This document shows, one piece after another, positions 42,770 to 51,669 of a DNA stretch of 64,000 nucleotides. Positions within the stretch are counted from its first letter, which is position 1. Every line of letters starts with the position of its first letter. Both the position numbers and the translations under genes were made by a program. This stretch comes from Chryseobacterium sp. G0162 (lineage in GTDB: Bacteria; Bacteroidota; Bacteroidia; Flavobacteriales; Weeksellaceae). Location of the stretch: assembly GCF_003815715.1 (NCBI RefSeq), contig NZ_CP033922.1, positions 1,178,001 to 1,242,000 of the forward strand, written 5' to 3'. The notes below the pieces were generated by a model. That model did not search any database. It worked only from the letters and a program-made list of their open reading frames with translations, and was not told the DNA's origin.

Positions 42770-43087
42770 TTATAAGTGAGCGCTTAGTTTTTCAGCGATT
42801 ACCTCTTTTGGAGCTACACCTACTAATTTATCTACTACTTCTCCATTCTTAAAAATAAGAACGGTAGGGATATTTCTAATACCATACTGCATTGAAATCT
42901 CCTGGTTGTTGTCAACATCCACTTTCCCCACTACTGCTTTCCCTTCAAAATCTGATGCTACTTCTTCGATGATTGGTCCTAACGTTCTGCAAGGTCCACA
43001 CCATACTGCCCAGAAGTCTACTAAAACTGGTTTATCTGATTTTAAAACCGTATCCTGGAATGAGCTGTCTGTAATTTCTAAAGCCAT
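42770..43087 (-). CDS. trxA: Thioredoxin TrxA
   Basis: A 105-residue cytoplasmic thioredoxin of standard length. It has VDFWAVWCGPCRTLGP with the CGPC active site, KVDVDNNQEISMQYGIRNIPTVLIF with cis-proline, and KLVGVAPKEVIAEKL. It is the general disulfide reductant, served by thioredoxin reductase. A TAATTTTG box (43151-43144) stands 57 bp upstream on the same strand and fits the -7 element of flavobacterial promoters, though a matching TTTG upstream is not clear. It is the first protein gene of the core-like half. Confidence 0.95.
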   Translation of the reverse strand: MALEITDSSFQDTVLKSDKPVLVDFWAVWCGPCRTLGPIIEEVASDFEGKAVVGKVDVDNNQEISMQYGIRNIPTVLIFKNGEVVDKLVGVAPKEVIAEKLSAHL

Positions 43088-43170
43088 TTTGTTTCTTTTA
43101 TTTTAATTAATATTATTTTTCTTTTTCAATTCTATTGAGTGTTCAAAATTACGACTTTTACATCATAAGA

Positions 43171-44346
43171 CTATCTATGCTCAACATTAGTTTTTTCTAT
43201 AGCATAGTCTTTTGAAATCTCTTTTAAAGCATCCACTAATGCATCTATATCAGCTTTTGTAGTCATATGACTGAAAGAGATACGTAATGGCGTACAATGA
43301 TCCATTTCATCCTCTGAAAGTACCATCATCATAACCATTGATGGTTTAGATGCTCCGGAAGAACATGCGCTTCCCTGAGAAATAGCAATCCCTTTCATAT
43401 CCAGTTGAAGACCGATTAACGGGTTTTTATATGGCAATAAAGCACTTAAAACCGTATAAAGACTGTTTTCTTTTTCAGCACTTCTTCCATTGAATTTTAT
43501 CCCTCCAACTTCAGCAGATAATCTTTCAATAGCGTAATCCTTGATTTCCTGCATGTGCTGGGTATATTCATTCATATGATCCAGAGAAAGCTCTAAAGCT
43601 TTACCCAATCCTACAATACCACAAACATTTTCAGTTCCTGCTCTCAGACTTCTTTCCTGAGGTCCTCCGGTAATAATTCCTTTTAAACCTGTTGATTTTC
43701 TGATGTAAGCAAAGCCTGAACCTTTTGGTCCATGAAACTTGTGGGCACTACATGAAGCAAAATCTACAGGAATATCTGAGAAATCAAGATTCATGTGAGC
43801 CATCGTTTGCACAGTATCCGAATGGAAAAGAGCATTATGCGCCTTACAAAGCTCAGCTACTTTTTTAAGATCCATAAGGTTACCGATCTCGTTGTTGGCA
43901 TGCATTAAGCTTACCAAAGTCTTTTTATCTGAAGCTTTTAATAATTCTTCTAGTTTATTAAGATCAATATCTCCTTTTTCATTAGGACGGATATAATTTA
44001 CTTCTACCCCTTTTCTCGCTTTCATATCCAGGATACTTTCAGAAACACATTTATGTTCCAAAGGCGAGCTGATAATTCTCTCTACTCCAAGGTGTTCTAC
44101 CGAGGATTTGATAATCATATTGTTGGATTCTGTTCCACAGGAAGTAAAAATGATCTCAGCAGGAGTTACATGAAGATAGTCTGCAACCTGTCTTCTTACA
44201 TTTTCAATAAGGATTTTGGCTTCCTGTCCAAAGCTATGAGTTGAAGACGGGTTTCCGAAGTTCATCTTCATCGTACCAACCATTGCATCTATAACTTCTT
44301 CTGCAAGAGGAGTGGTTGCGGCATTATCTAAATATATTTTATCCAT
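43171..44346 (-). CDS. Cysteine desulfurase (IscS/NifS type)
   Basis: The start at 44346 (MDKIYLDNAATTPL) is chosen over an upstream in-frame start because it opens the conserved first strand. The 391-residue product is a PLP-dependent class V aminotransferase. The PLP lysine is in CSAHKFHGPKGSGFAYI, HSD and THSFGQEA are present, and the active cysteine is in SQGSACSSGASKPS. It removes sulfur from cysteine for iron-sulfur clusters and tRNA thiolation. It lies 2 bp downstream of the PrcB-like lipoprotein gene. Confidence 0.93.
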   Translation of the reverse strand: MDKIYLDNAATTPLAEEVIDAMVGTMKMNFGNPSSTHSFGQEAKILIENVRRQVADYLHVTPAEIIFTSCGTESNNMIIKSSVEHLGVERIISSPLEHKCVSESILDMKARKGVEVNYIRPNEKGDIDLNKLEELLKASDKKTLVSLMHANNEIGNLMDLKKVAELCKAHNALFHSDTVQTMAHMNLDFSDIPVDFASCSAHKFHGPKGSGFAYIRKSTGLKGIITGGPQERSLRAGTENVCGIVGLGKALELSLDHMNEYTQHMQEIKDYAIERLSAEVGGIKFNGRSAEKENSLYTVLSALLPYKNPLIGLQLDMKGIAISQGSACSSGASKPSMVMMMVLSEDEMDHCTPLRISFSHMTTKADIDALVDALKEISKDYAIEKTNVEHR

Positions 44347-44348
44347 TA

Positions 44349-44822
44349 TTATTTTGAATATTTTAATTCTACGGAGGTAAACTGGTAATTTGCAGGAACA
44401 GCAAAAACGAACCAAGGATTGGAAAGTACCTGAATTTCCATTCCACCGGAAGGTTCTCCAGCCGGAACTTCTACATACAGGACATTATTCTTTACAGATA
44501 CCCCTTTAATTTCATTGATACTATGGCTACCTGATCTGAAACTCCCAAGATTGTATACAATAACTTTCTTGTCTTTAGGGAATTTCGGATAATTGGATGC
44601 AGCATCCTTTCCTTCTTCTATCACTTGAAAACCTACTTTTCCCAAAGCAAGATATTCTTTTTCATCTTTAATGATCCTGAAACCTGGCTGCTCGGCACCC
44701 CCTTGAGAGTTGGTTACCAGAAGTTCTGCTTTCTGCTGCATATCAGACAATTTTTGTTGAGATGTTGTTGTACCTGCACAGCTCATCAGGATCGCTGTAC
44801 ATGCCATTAACAGACTTTTCAT
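44349..44822 (-). CDS. PrcB-like lipoprotein
   Basis: The start at 44822 (MKSLLMACTAILMSCAG) gives a lipoprotein signal with cysteine at residue 15. The 157-residue product ends in a beta-rich domain (FPKDKKVIVYNLGSFRSGSHSINEIKGVSV in part, LYVEVPAGEPSGG, YQFTSVELKYSK). The GSFRSGS/H and PSGG segments are the signature of the PrcB C-terminal-like domain, first noted next to the PrtP protease of spirochaetes. Its function in Bacteroidota is unknown. It is 24 bp downstream of the HAD-type gene's start side and may be its own transcript. Confidence 0.72.
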   Translation of the reverse strand: MKSLLMACTAILMSCAGTTTSQQKLSDMQQKAELLVTNSQGGAEQPGFRIIKDEKEYLALGKVGFQVIEEGKDAASNYPKFPKDKKVIVYNLGSFRSGSHSINEIKGVSVKNNVLYVEVPAGEPSGGMEIQVLSNPWFVFAVPANYQFTSVELKYSK

Positions 44823-44846
44823 TTTTTTCACTTTTATCACCCAAAA

Positions 44847-45434
44847 TTAGTGAAAAAATTGGTAATGTCCCTCATTTGCCCATTTCAACATTGGCTTATC
44901 CCCGGAAGTATCACCAAATGCAATAATTTTGTCATATCTGGAATCGTTAATTTCTTCTTTTATCCGCACCAGTTTTTCTTTACCGTTACAATTTTTTCCA
45001 ATGAAGTTTCCCGTGAAGACCCCGTTCTTGAACTCAGCCCGTGTAGAAACAAGCTGCATTTTTAATACTTCAGCAAAAGGTTTTACCCAGATATCCAAAG
45101 AAGCAGTTACCAATAAACTTTTTGTATGATCCCTATCGATATTTTGAATAAAATCCAGTGCATTTTCCCTTACGATTCTGGGATAATGCAATTCAAAGAA
45201 CTGCTTGGATTTCAATTCTATCTTCTCCTGGGTCTGTCCTTTTAAGATAGATCCGATAAAGCTTTTCTTCACTTTTTCAGTTTCTGCCAATTTAAGCTTC
45301 AATAGGATAAAAAGCGGTACATGCTTTAAAAATTGTATTCTATATTTTGTAGAATCGTAAAATTTAAGATACATAAACATAGTATCCTTATACGTCAGGG
45401 TTCCGTCAAAATCAAAACAATACAACTTTTTCAT
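44847..45434 (-). CDS. HAD-IB family phosphatase
   Basis: A 195-residue hydrolase. Motif I is FDFDGTLTYKDT with the nucleophilic Asp, motif II is LLVTASLD, and motif III/IV is IIAFGDTSGDKPML. The cap region of about 90 residues with FYDSTKYRIQFLKHVPLFI fits the HAD-IB (SerB-like) group. It is 5 bp downstream of the SDR gene, in line with DprE1 and UbiA genes. A role as the phosphatase that dephosphorylates polyprenylphosphoryl-ribose-5-phosphate in this pathway is a reasonable inference. Other phosphomonoesters are possible. Confidence 0.85.
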   Translation of the reverse strand: MKKLYCFDFDGTLTYKDTMFMYLKFYDSTKYRIQFLKHVPLFILLKLKLAETEKVKKSFIGSILKGQTQEKIELKSKQFFELHYPRIVRENALDFIQNIDRDHTKSLLVTASLDIWVKPFAEVLKMQLVSTRAEFKNGVFTGNFIGKNCNGKEKLVRIKEEINDSRYDKIIAFGDTSGDKPMLKWANEGHYQFFH

Positions 45435-45439
45435 TTTTT

Positions 45440-46165
45440 TTAAAGCTTTAACTTTTTAAATATAAATTCAGGGATATTCCTGATAATCATCATGATAATA
45501 CTCCAAATCGGCAAAACATATGCCACATTCTTCTGTTTTTTGAACGCTTTATAAATACAAGCTGCTGCCTGCTTGGGCGTTGCCGTTAATTTAGGATTTA
45601 AGGGCAGACCTTCTGTCATTTTAGTCGCCATAAACCCAGGTTTTATCGTCAGTACATGTACTTTTTTACTAAAAAGATAATTTCTGAGTCCACTCAGATA
45701 CGCTGTAAAAGCAGCCTTTGCACTTCCGTAAATAAAATTACTCTGTCTTCCACGATCTCCTGCCACTGATGAAAGTCCGATGATTGTTCCCGATCTTCTG
45801 CTTTCAAATTTATGGGCAAAATAATTCATTACCGGAATCAGTTTAGAGTAATTGATATTAATGATACGTTCTGTATTCTTATTATCATACAATCCTTCCT
45901 CTGTTCCTTCACCCAAATATCCTACGGCACAAAATAATACATTTGAATTGATATAATCAAATCTGTTATAATCTATTTCTTTCATCAGATCCAGTTCTAT
46001 TACTTCGGACTGTTGCAGAAATTTCACATCAATATGTCTTGCAAACCTTTCTGTAGTTTCTTTATTTGAGGTAAAAAGATAGATTTTTTCAAACTTTTCT
46101 CCTTCCTGAAGTGCTTTTTCCACAAAAGCCTGTGCCACTTCAGATGTACTTCCCAGAACTATCAT
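45440..46165 (-). CDS. Short-chain dehydrogenase, DprE2-like
   Basis: A 241-residue SDR. The nucleotide-binding start MIVLGSTSEVAQAF is a variant of the usual glycine-rich loop. The catalytic residues are Ser in IIGLSSVAGDRGR and Y-x3-K in FIYGSAKAAF. The C-terminal VAYVLPIWSIIMMIIRNIPEFIFKKL helix anchors it to the membrane as in DprE2. DprE2 reduces the keto sugar made by DprE1 to arabinose. The start overlaps the last base of the DprE1-like gene. The gene is shorter than mycobacterial DprE2 only by a few residues. Confidence 0.85.
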   Translation of the reverse strand: MIVLGSTSEVAQAFVEKALQEGEKFEKIYLFTSNKETTERFARHIDVKFLQQSEVIELDLMKEIDYNRFDYINSNVLFCAVGYLGEGTEEGLYDNKNTERIININYSKLIPVMNYFAHKFESRRSGTIIGLSSVAGDRGRQSNFIYGSAKAAFTAYLSGLRNYLFSKKVHVLTIKPGFMATKMTEGLPLNPKLTATPKQAAACIYKAFKKQKNVAYVLPIWSIIMMIIRNIPEFIFKKLKL

Positions 46166-47484
46166 TATGAATTGTTGTTTAAGATTCTTTTGTGCTGTAA
46201 AGACACAAATTTAGGACTTCTAATATTTTTCAGGTAATTAGTTAATGAAGATCTGCTCATGCTGTCTTTAGTAAGATAAATTCTTCCTCCGAACTCCTGA
46301 ACAATACTATCTAACTGGTCTACCAGCTTTTTCAGTTTTGAATTGACTTTAAAATCCAGCGCCAATGTATACCCTTCCACAGGGAAAGAATTGTAAGCCT
46401 CCGGATTATTCTTTCCGAAAAGTTTCAACACCGCTAAGAATGAACCGTTCCCACTATTAGCAATCGTTTCAAGAATTCTCTTCATTCCTTCTTTTCCTGC
46501 TTCTTTCGGAATCACCATCTGATATTGTATGAAACCGGATTTACCATAGATCTTATTCCATTCATTGATGGCATCCAAAGGATAGAAAAACGTTTCGTAA
46601 TCAATGAAGTTCTTGACTTCTTTTTTGGATTGTTTTTTATAATACAGCCAGTTAAAAATCTTTACCGTCAGGGCATTCAATACAAATCCCGGAAAATAAA
46701 AAGGAACAGTAGGCTGTAATTTTTTCTTTAATCTTAAGGGAGTTTTTCCCATACTCTGAGGCAATTCATGCTGGAAAGCATGCTCTCCCCTCATCAGAAT
46801 ACTCCTTCCGATGTTTTTTCCTTTCTGAAGGCAATCAATCCACGCTACGGTATACGTCCAGCTTTCACTTTCGTCAAACAGCTTAAAAATCTCATCAAGA
46901 TTTTCTGCTTTGATGCTCTCCTGGCGGATATAAGCAGATTCTATATTTTTAAGCTTAAATTTTGCGGTCAGAATGATTCCTGTAAGTCCCATTCCACCAA
47001 TCGTAGCCCAAAACTTTTCTGAATTTTCTTCTCTTGAACAGGTAATGATCTCCCCATTCTCAACCATCAGTTTAAACTCAATCACATATTCTGAAAAACA
47101 ACCTTCTGCATGGTGATTCTTTCCATGTACATCAGAAGCAATAGCTCCTCCCACAGAAACAAATTTTGTCCCTGGAGTTACATATAGGAAATATCCTTGT
47201 GGAACTGATATTTCAAGTACATCCGAAAGCAATACCCCGGATTCACATTCTATGATCCCGTTCAAACGATCAAAACTGATAAATTTATTTAATTTTTTGG
47301 TGGAAAATATACTTTCCCCCAATGAGGCATCTCCATAACATCTTCCGTTTCCTCTTGCGATAACTTCATTGTGGTTGAGTACGAACTCTTTTATATTTTT
47401 GAAGCTGTCCTCAGATCTCATTTCTTTTTCCACTACCGGGAAATTGCCCCAGTTTGTAACTTTCTGTGTGAAATTTGGCTTCAT
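46165..47484 (-). CDS. FAD-linked oxidoreductase, DprE1-like
   Basis: A 439-residue protein of the FAD_binding_4/ALO family. The FAD-binding segment has ARGNGRCYGDASLG and SVGGAIASDVHGKNHH, where the histidine is in the place of flavin contact. The C-terminal half is the D-arabinono-lactone-oxidase-like domain ending SLTNYLKNIRSPKF and SLQHKRI. DprE1 oxidises the 2'-hydroxyl of decaprenylphosphoryl-ribose. The arrangement UbiA, DprE1, DprE2, HAD with 1-4 bp overlaps is that of a decaprenylphosphoryl-arabinose-type pathway. In Bacteroidota the final product is not known. Confidence 0.88.
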   Translation of the reverse strand: MKPNFTQKVTNWGNFPVVEKEMRSEDSFKNIKEFVLNHNEVIARGNGRCYGDASLGESIFSTKKLNKFISFDRLNGIIECESGVLLSDVLEISVPQGYFLYVTPGTKFVSVGGAIASDVHGKNHHAEGCFSEYVIEFKLMVENGEIITCSREENSEKFWATIGGMGLTGIILTAKFKLKNIESAYIRQESIKAENLDEIFKLFDESESWTYTVAWIDCLQKGKNIGRSILMRGEHAFQHELPQSMGKTPLRLKKKLQPTVPFYFPGFVLNALTVKIFNWLYYKKQSKKEVKNFIDYETFFYPLDAINEWNKIYGKSGFIQYQMVIPKEAGKEGMKRILETIANSGNGSFLAVLKLFGKNNPEAYNSFPVEGYTLALDFKVNSKLKKLVDQLDSIVQEFGGRIYLTKDSMSRSSLTNYLKNIRSPKFVSLQHKRILNNNS

Positions 47485-48368
47485 TTCTTAAAGTAAATTT
47501 GAATTAAAAATGTGGCCACCCAAAGTAATAAAGTAACCTGTATATAACGGTCTCTGTACACAATTTTTGTCGGAGATTCTGTTCTGTTGTACACCAGGGT
47601 CTGCTGCAGATATCTTAAAAGAGCAAATACAACAAAAACTACCGTATAAAAAACTCTTTCATGAAATCTTGCCTGCACTTCCGGCGAAAGGGTAAACATC
47701 AGATAACAAACAATTGCCAGTGTGATGGATATGGATAATGCAATGTCCGCAAACTGTACATTATAACCATCCAGGGCCTTTCTAGTTTTTCCTGAAACCT
47801 GAGCATTAATAAGTTCACCTCTCCTCTTTCCGATGGCTAATACCAATGCCAGTACAAAAGTCAGTAAGATTGCCCATTGGGAAATACTGATTCCGGTAAT
47901 GTAACCACCTGCCAGAACACGCAGTACAAATCCTATGGCAATGATAAAGATATCAATGATCGGAACATGCTTCAATCTGAATGTATATGCAAGATTCATC
48001 ATCACATAAAAAGCGATAATCGTTGCAAATTTCCATAACGGCTGATGGAAATACAGTTGTGCAAAGCCAACAAAAGCAATATCTGCAATCAAAAGCCCAA
48101 TAAGGATTCCTATGGCCGTAGATTTTGAAATGGCACCACTCGCCAGCGGGCGTCTTCTTTTTTCAGGATGTTTCCTATCTGCCTCAATGTCATTATAATC
48201 ATTCAGAATATAAACAACGCTTGCTGCAAATGAGAAGATGATAAAAGCAAAGATACTTTTGGTAAGTAAATCAAAATTGGTAATGTTACCGGAGAAAAAT
48301 AGAGGGACAAATACAAAAAGGTTTTTCACCCATTGCTCCACCCGGAGCAGCTTTAAATATTTTTTCAT
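47481..48368 (-). CDS. UbiA family prenyltransferase (polyprenyl-phosphate phosphoribosyltransferase-like)
   Basis: A 295-residue inner-membrane protein with about eight helices. The first Asp-rich motif is NDYNDIEADRKHPEKRRRPLASG and the second, after helix five, is GKRRGEL with nearby Asp. This form is that of the decaprenyl-phosphate phosphoribosyltransferase group (UbiA of mycobacteria) rather than of quinone synthesis, since the basic HPEKRRRP sequence is shared. It overlaps the DprE1-like gene by 4 bp and is the first gene in the operon. It would attach ribose phosphate to a lipid carrier. Confidence 0.87.
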   Translation of the reverse strand: MKKYLKLLRVEQWVKNLFVFVPLFFSGNITNFDLLTKSIFAFIIFSFAASVVYILNDYNDIEADRKHPEKRRRPLASGAISKSTAIGILIGLLIADIAFVGFAQLYFHQPLWKFATIIAFYVMMNLAYTFRLKHVPIIDIFIIAIGFVLRVLAGGYITGISISQWAILLTFVLALVLAIGKRRGELINAQVSGKTRKALDGYNVQFADIALSISITLAIVCYLMFTLSPEVQARFHERVFYTVVFVVFALLRYLQQTLVYNRTESPTKIVYRDRYIQVTLLLWVATFLIQIYFKK

Positions 48369-48423
48369 TTATGTTATTTCAATTACAAAAATAATAAATT
48401 CAAAATTGACAGGTATAAAAATA

Positions 48424-48450
48424 CAAAAAAAACCGCCGGGGCGGTCTTTT
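48424..48450. terminator. Terminator after the OmpA-like gene
   Basis: ACCGC and GCGGT form a G+C-rich stem with loop CGGG. On the minus strand a run of eight T follows. It lies 27 bp after the OmpA-like stop at 48477 and in front of the UbiA operon. Confidence 0.8.
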
Positions 48451-48476
48451 ACGAAAATATTTATATATTAAATTAA

Positions 48477-49166
48477 TTACTGCCCTTGCTTGGCATCATT
48501 AATCATTTTCTCATTTGCAGTAATAGCAAATTCAACTCTTCTGTTTTTAGCTCTTCCTTCGTCTGTATCGTTGCTTGCAACCGGCATGTTTTTACCTTCA
48601 CCTTTTGTGAACATTCTGCTTCCTGCCAATCCTTTTCCTACTAAGTAAGCTTTTACAGCATCTGCTCTTCTTTGAGAAAGGGCCATGTTGTAAGCATCCT
48701 TACCTACGCTGTCTGTGTGTCCGTAGATATTAATGTTAGTATCAGGATTATCAGCCAATACTTTAGCTAATTTATCTAAGTTACTTTGCGCTACAGAAGT
48801 AAGATTTGAAGAGTCGAAAGCGAAGTTTACGATACTTTCATTCATCGTAACTTTAATACCATCCCCTACTCTTTCTACCTGAGCACCTGGTAAAGTTTCT
48901 TTAATATCTTTTGCCTGCTTATCCATTTTGTTACCGATAACGTTACCTGCAACACCACCGATAATACCACCTAGTACAGCACCAATAGCACCGTTACCTC
49001 CTTTTCCTACATTATTTCCAAGAATACCACCTAGCACAGCTCCTGAAGCTACCCCTACAGCAGTACCTCTTTGTTGGTGATTTGAATTTTGAACGGCTTC
49101 ACAACTTGTCAATAATAATGCTGATGACAAGAAAAGAGCTCCTACGTATGTTTTAGTAAATTTCAT
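48477..49166 (-). CDS. OmpA family lipoprotein with glycine zipper
   Basis: A 229-residue lipoprotein (LLTSCEAVQ). Residues 33-80 are a glycine-zipper region (GVASGAVLGGILGNNVG, GAIGAVLGGIIGGVAG) that probably spans or lies on the membrane. Residues 100-220 are an OmpA peptidoglycan-binding domain with VNFAFDSSNL, YGHTDSVGKDAYNMALSQRR and GRAKNRRVEFAI. It anchors the outer membrane to the cell wall. It lies 26 bp downstream of the lipocalin-like gene and probably shares its transcript. Confidence 0.92.
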   Translation of the reverse strand: MKFTKTYVGALFLSSALLLTSCEAVQNSNHQQRGTAVGVASGAVLGGILGNNVGKGGNGAIGAVLGGIIGGVAGNVIGNKMDKQAKDIKETLPGAQVERVGDGIKVTMNESIVNFAFDSSNLTSVAQSNLDKLAKVLADNPDTNINIYGHTDSVGKDAYNMALSQRRADAVKAYLVGKGLAGSRMFTKGEGKNMPVASNDTDEGRAKNRRVEFAITANEKMINDAKQGQ

Positions 49167-49192
49167 TTTTTTAATCTTTTATGTTATTTAAA

Positions 49193-49684
49193 TTATTTCA
49201 TTCCAGTTCTTTCGAAGTTGTAAACTACTTTTACACTTCCTCCTTCAAATGGAACGTCTTGCTGAAGAGAAAACTGATCTGTGCTTTGGTTGATTACCGA
49301 TAAAGTATACCCTGCAATATTCTGTTTTGCTTTTGTACCTGCAAGAACTTTTTTAAACATAAATGTATCACCATTCTTTATTTCAAACTTGATAGGCTGT
49401 GTAATGGCTGGACAGCTTCCTCCTCCGTTCAGGGTATAAGCGCCTGTCCAGTTGTTCGGAATCAATCTCCAGTGGCTTCCTACGAAACACTGCGCATCTG
49501 CCCCTTCGTCAAAAGGCTTAATTTTATAACCTTTGTCGTAGTCTATGCTCACAATCTGCCAGTCTCCTTTTAATTTAAGGAAGTCAGCTCTTTGATTCTG
49601 AGATGTAGCTGCGTTATTCACAGAGGAACAAGACACTGCAAAAAGTGATGTTCCTAACATCCCTGCAAGTAGTAACTTTTTCAT
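49193..49684 (-). CDS. Lipocalin-like lipoprotein
   Basis: A 163-residue lipoprotein with lipobox LFAVSCSS (cysteine 19). The mature part has the lipocalin-like pattern LKGDWQIVSIDYDKGY at the start and alternating strands ending VKVVYNFERTG. Two further cysteines (AQCFVGS and GGSCPA) may form a disulfide. This combination with an OmpA/glycine-zipper gene downstream is frequent in Chryseobacterium. The ligand is unknown. Confidence 0.82.
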   Translation of the reverse strand: MKKLLLAGMLGTSLFAVSCSSVNNAATSQNQRADFLKLKGDWQIVSIDYDKGYKIKPFDEGADAQCFVGSHWRLIPNNWTGAYTLNGGGSCPAITQPIKFEIKNGDTFMFKKVLAGTKAKQNIAGYTLSVINQSTDQFSLQQDVPFEGGSVKVVYNFERTGMK

Positions 49685-49755
49685 TTTGTTGTTTATTATT
49701 TTGTTACATTAAAGTTACAAAAAACCGTGCCAAAATTGTATTTAAAAAATAAAAA

Positions 49756-49775
49756 AGTCCGAAAAATTTCGGACT
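49756..49775. terminator. Terminator after the subtilisin-like gene
   Basis: AGTCCGAAA and TTTCGGACT form a 9-bp stem with a 2-base loop, followed on the minus strand by TTTTTTATTTTTTAAA. It is about 135 bp after the protease stop at 49912. Confidence 0.8.
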
Positions 49776-49911
49776 CTTTTATTAGCTATTTAAAAATGAA
49801 TATTTTAACATTTTTGCTGAAGAAAACAAAAACAGCATCTTATCGTAGTTCACCATTGATATCTCCAACTTCTCCATTCATAAAATGGATATCATAATCA
49901 TTTATAAATAA

Positions 49912-51594
49912 TTATTTTCTAACAGCTTTACTTGCTTTTTTAATCACTTTAACACCAGGAGCTTTGCTTCCGTTATAGAAATTATTATAAGCGTATTCAG
50001 CGGCTTTTTTTACGTCTATAACACCTCCTGCAGCAGAAAAATCAGTAAAACCATTCGCTGAGCTCGGATTACTCGATTTTTTCAATGATTCAATGATCTG
50101 ATCAGGTTTAAGGTTGGGCATATAAGCCAGCAGAACTGCTGCAGCTCCTGATACTACAGGAGAAGCCATCGATGTTCCATCCAGATACTCATACTTACTT
50201 CCTTTCACCGTTGAATAGATTCTTTCTCCCGGAGCAAAAACATCTACCATTTTCTTATTGAAGTTGGAGAAACTTGCTCTAAGGGCATTATTATCATTTG
50301 TACTTGCTCCTACTACAATTACGTTATTGACAAATGGTTTTTCATCATTAACATTTTTATAGTTGGTAGGATATGCTAAATGTTCTGCTACATCTTCATT
50401 CTCATTACCGGCTGCTTTTACCAAAAGAACTCCTTTATCCTCAGCATATTTAAACGCATCCCAAACTACATTTTTACCTGGAGAAACCGGCTTACCAAAA
50501 CTCATATTCAGGATTTTAGCACCATTATCTACGGCGTATCTGATTGCATTGGCAACGTCTTTATCTCTTTCATCTCCATCAGGCACAGCTCTTACAGTCA
50601 TAATTTTAGCTACTCTTGAAGCAATCCCATGTTGAATTTCTTTTCCTTGTGGAAGTCCTGCAATAATTCCAGCTACGTGGGTTCCGTGTTCTGCATCAGG
50701 TCCTTCGTAATGATTGTTTCCGTAATTCTTTTCAGAATAATCATCATAGTTATCTCCTACGATTTCTTTTCTCGGATCATATGAAAGGTCATATTGTTTT
50801 GCTGCCGGTGCAAAATGATCAATCGCTTCTTTCATATCTTTTTTCATCCTCTCTTCAAATTCAGCAGAGGATTTTCCTTTAAAATCCGGACTTTGAGAAA
50901 CCTGGCTTAAAACCTCCAAAGCAACAGCATCCTTTTGATCCGTAGGCTTCTTAATGGCTGCAATATTTTCTGCCGTTACTGGTTTTCCAGCCAACAGCTT
51001 CACCATATTAGGGATCAGCTCATTAATCATAGAATAAGTTCTGAAATTTTGCTGAGATTCCACACTTTTCTTTGTGAAAAGATCTTTAGCTTTCATATAC
51101 ATGGCAAAGTCTTCCGGCATTTTAGCCTGATTAGCTTTGTTCTTTGCAGAGTCATCTCCTTCAAAAAGAGGTTTGTATTTGGCTACAACTCTTGTTACTT
51201 CCATGTTATCGATGTCAATATCACCATTTTTCCCTCCAATAAAGTTCCAACCGTGAATGTCATCGATATATCCGTTTCCATCATCATCTTTTCCGTTTCC
51301 AGGTATTTCATTAGGATTTCTCCACATATTTTTCACCAATCCCGGATGATCTACCTGAACGCCACTATCCAACACTCCAACGACTACCGTTTTAGGCTTT
51401 AATCCTTTTGATTCCAGATATTTATATGCATTTTCAGTATTGACACCATATACTTTTGAAGTTGCAAAATCTTTGTGATACCACATCATCAGATTTTTAT
51501 CTTCATTCGGGTCAACACTTTTAGCTTTTGACTCCTGTGCAAAGGAGAATCCAAAACCCGTCAAAAAAACTGCAGCTAATAATACCTTTTTCAT
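49912..51594 (-). CDS. Secreted subtilisin-like (S8) serine protease
   Basis: The start at 51594 (MKKVLLAAVFLTGFGFSFAQ) gives a clean signal peptide and is preferred over the start 30 bp further upstream. The 560-residue product has a subtilase domain with Asp in VVGVLDSGVQVDHPG, His in EHGTHVAGIIAGL and Ser in DGTSMASPVVSGAAAVLLA. A 180-residue insertion between Asp and His (about residues 105-295) is rich in charged residues and is typical of Bacteroidota S8 proteases with a calcium-binding DDDGNGYIDD loop. No C-terminal sorting domain is seen, so it is probably periplasmic or cell-associated. Confidence 0.92.
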   Translation of the reverse strand: MKKVLLAAVFLTGFGFSFAQESKAKSVDPNEDKNLMMWYHKDFATSKVYGVNTENAYKYLESKGLKPKTVVVGVLDSGVQVDHPGLVKNMWRNPNEIPGNGKDDDGNGYIDDIHGWNFIGGKNGDIDIDNMEVTRVVAKYKPLFEGDDSAKNKANQAKMPEDFAMYMKAKDLFTKKSVESQQNFRTYSMINELIPNMVKLLAGKPVTAENIAAIKKPTDQKDAVALEVLSQVSQSPDFKGKSSAEFEERMKKDMKEAIDHFAPAAKQYDLSYDPRKEIVGDNYDDYSEKNYGNNHYEGPDAEHGTHVAGIIAGLPQGKEIQHGIASRVAKIMTVRAVPDGDERDKDVANAIRYAVDNGAKILNMSFGKPVSPGKNVVWDAFKYAEDKGVLLVKAAGNENEDVAEHLAYPTNYKNVNDEKPFVNNVIVVGASTNDNNALRASFSNFNKKMVDVFAPGERIYSTVKGSKYEYLDGTSMASPVVSGAAAVLLAYMPNLKPDQIIESLKKSSNPSSANGFTDFSAAGGVIDVKKAAEYAYNNFYNGSKAPGVKVIKKASKAVRK

Positions 51595-51669
51595 ATATTG
51601 ATATTTGTTTAAAGTCATATACAACCGTCATCTGTTTTTGTAATCTATACTGATAGTGACGATCCTATA

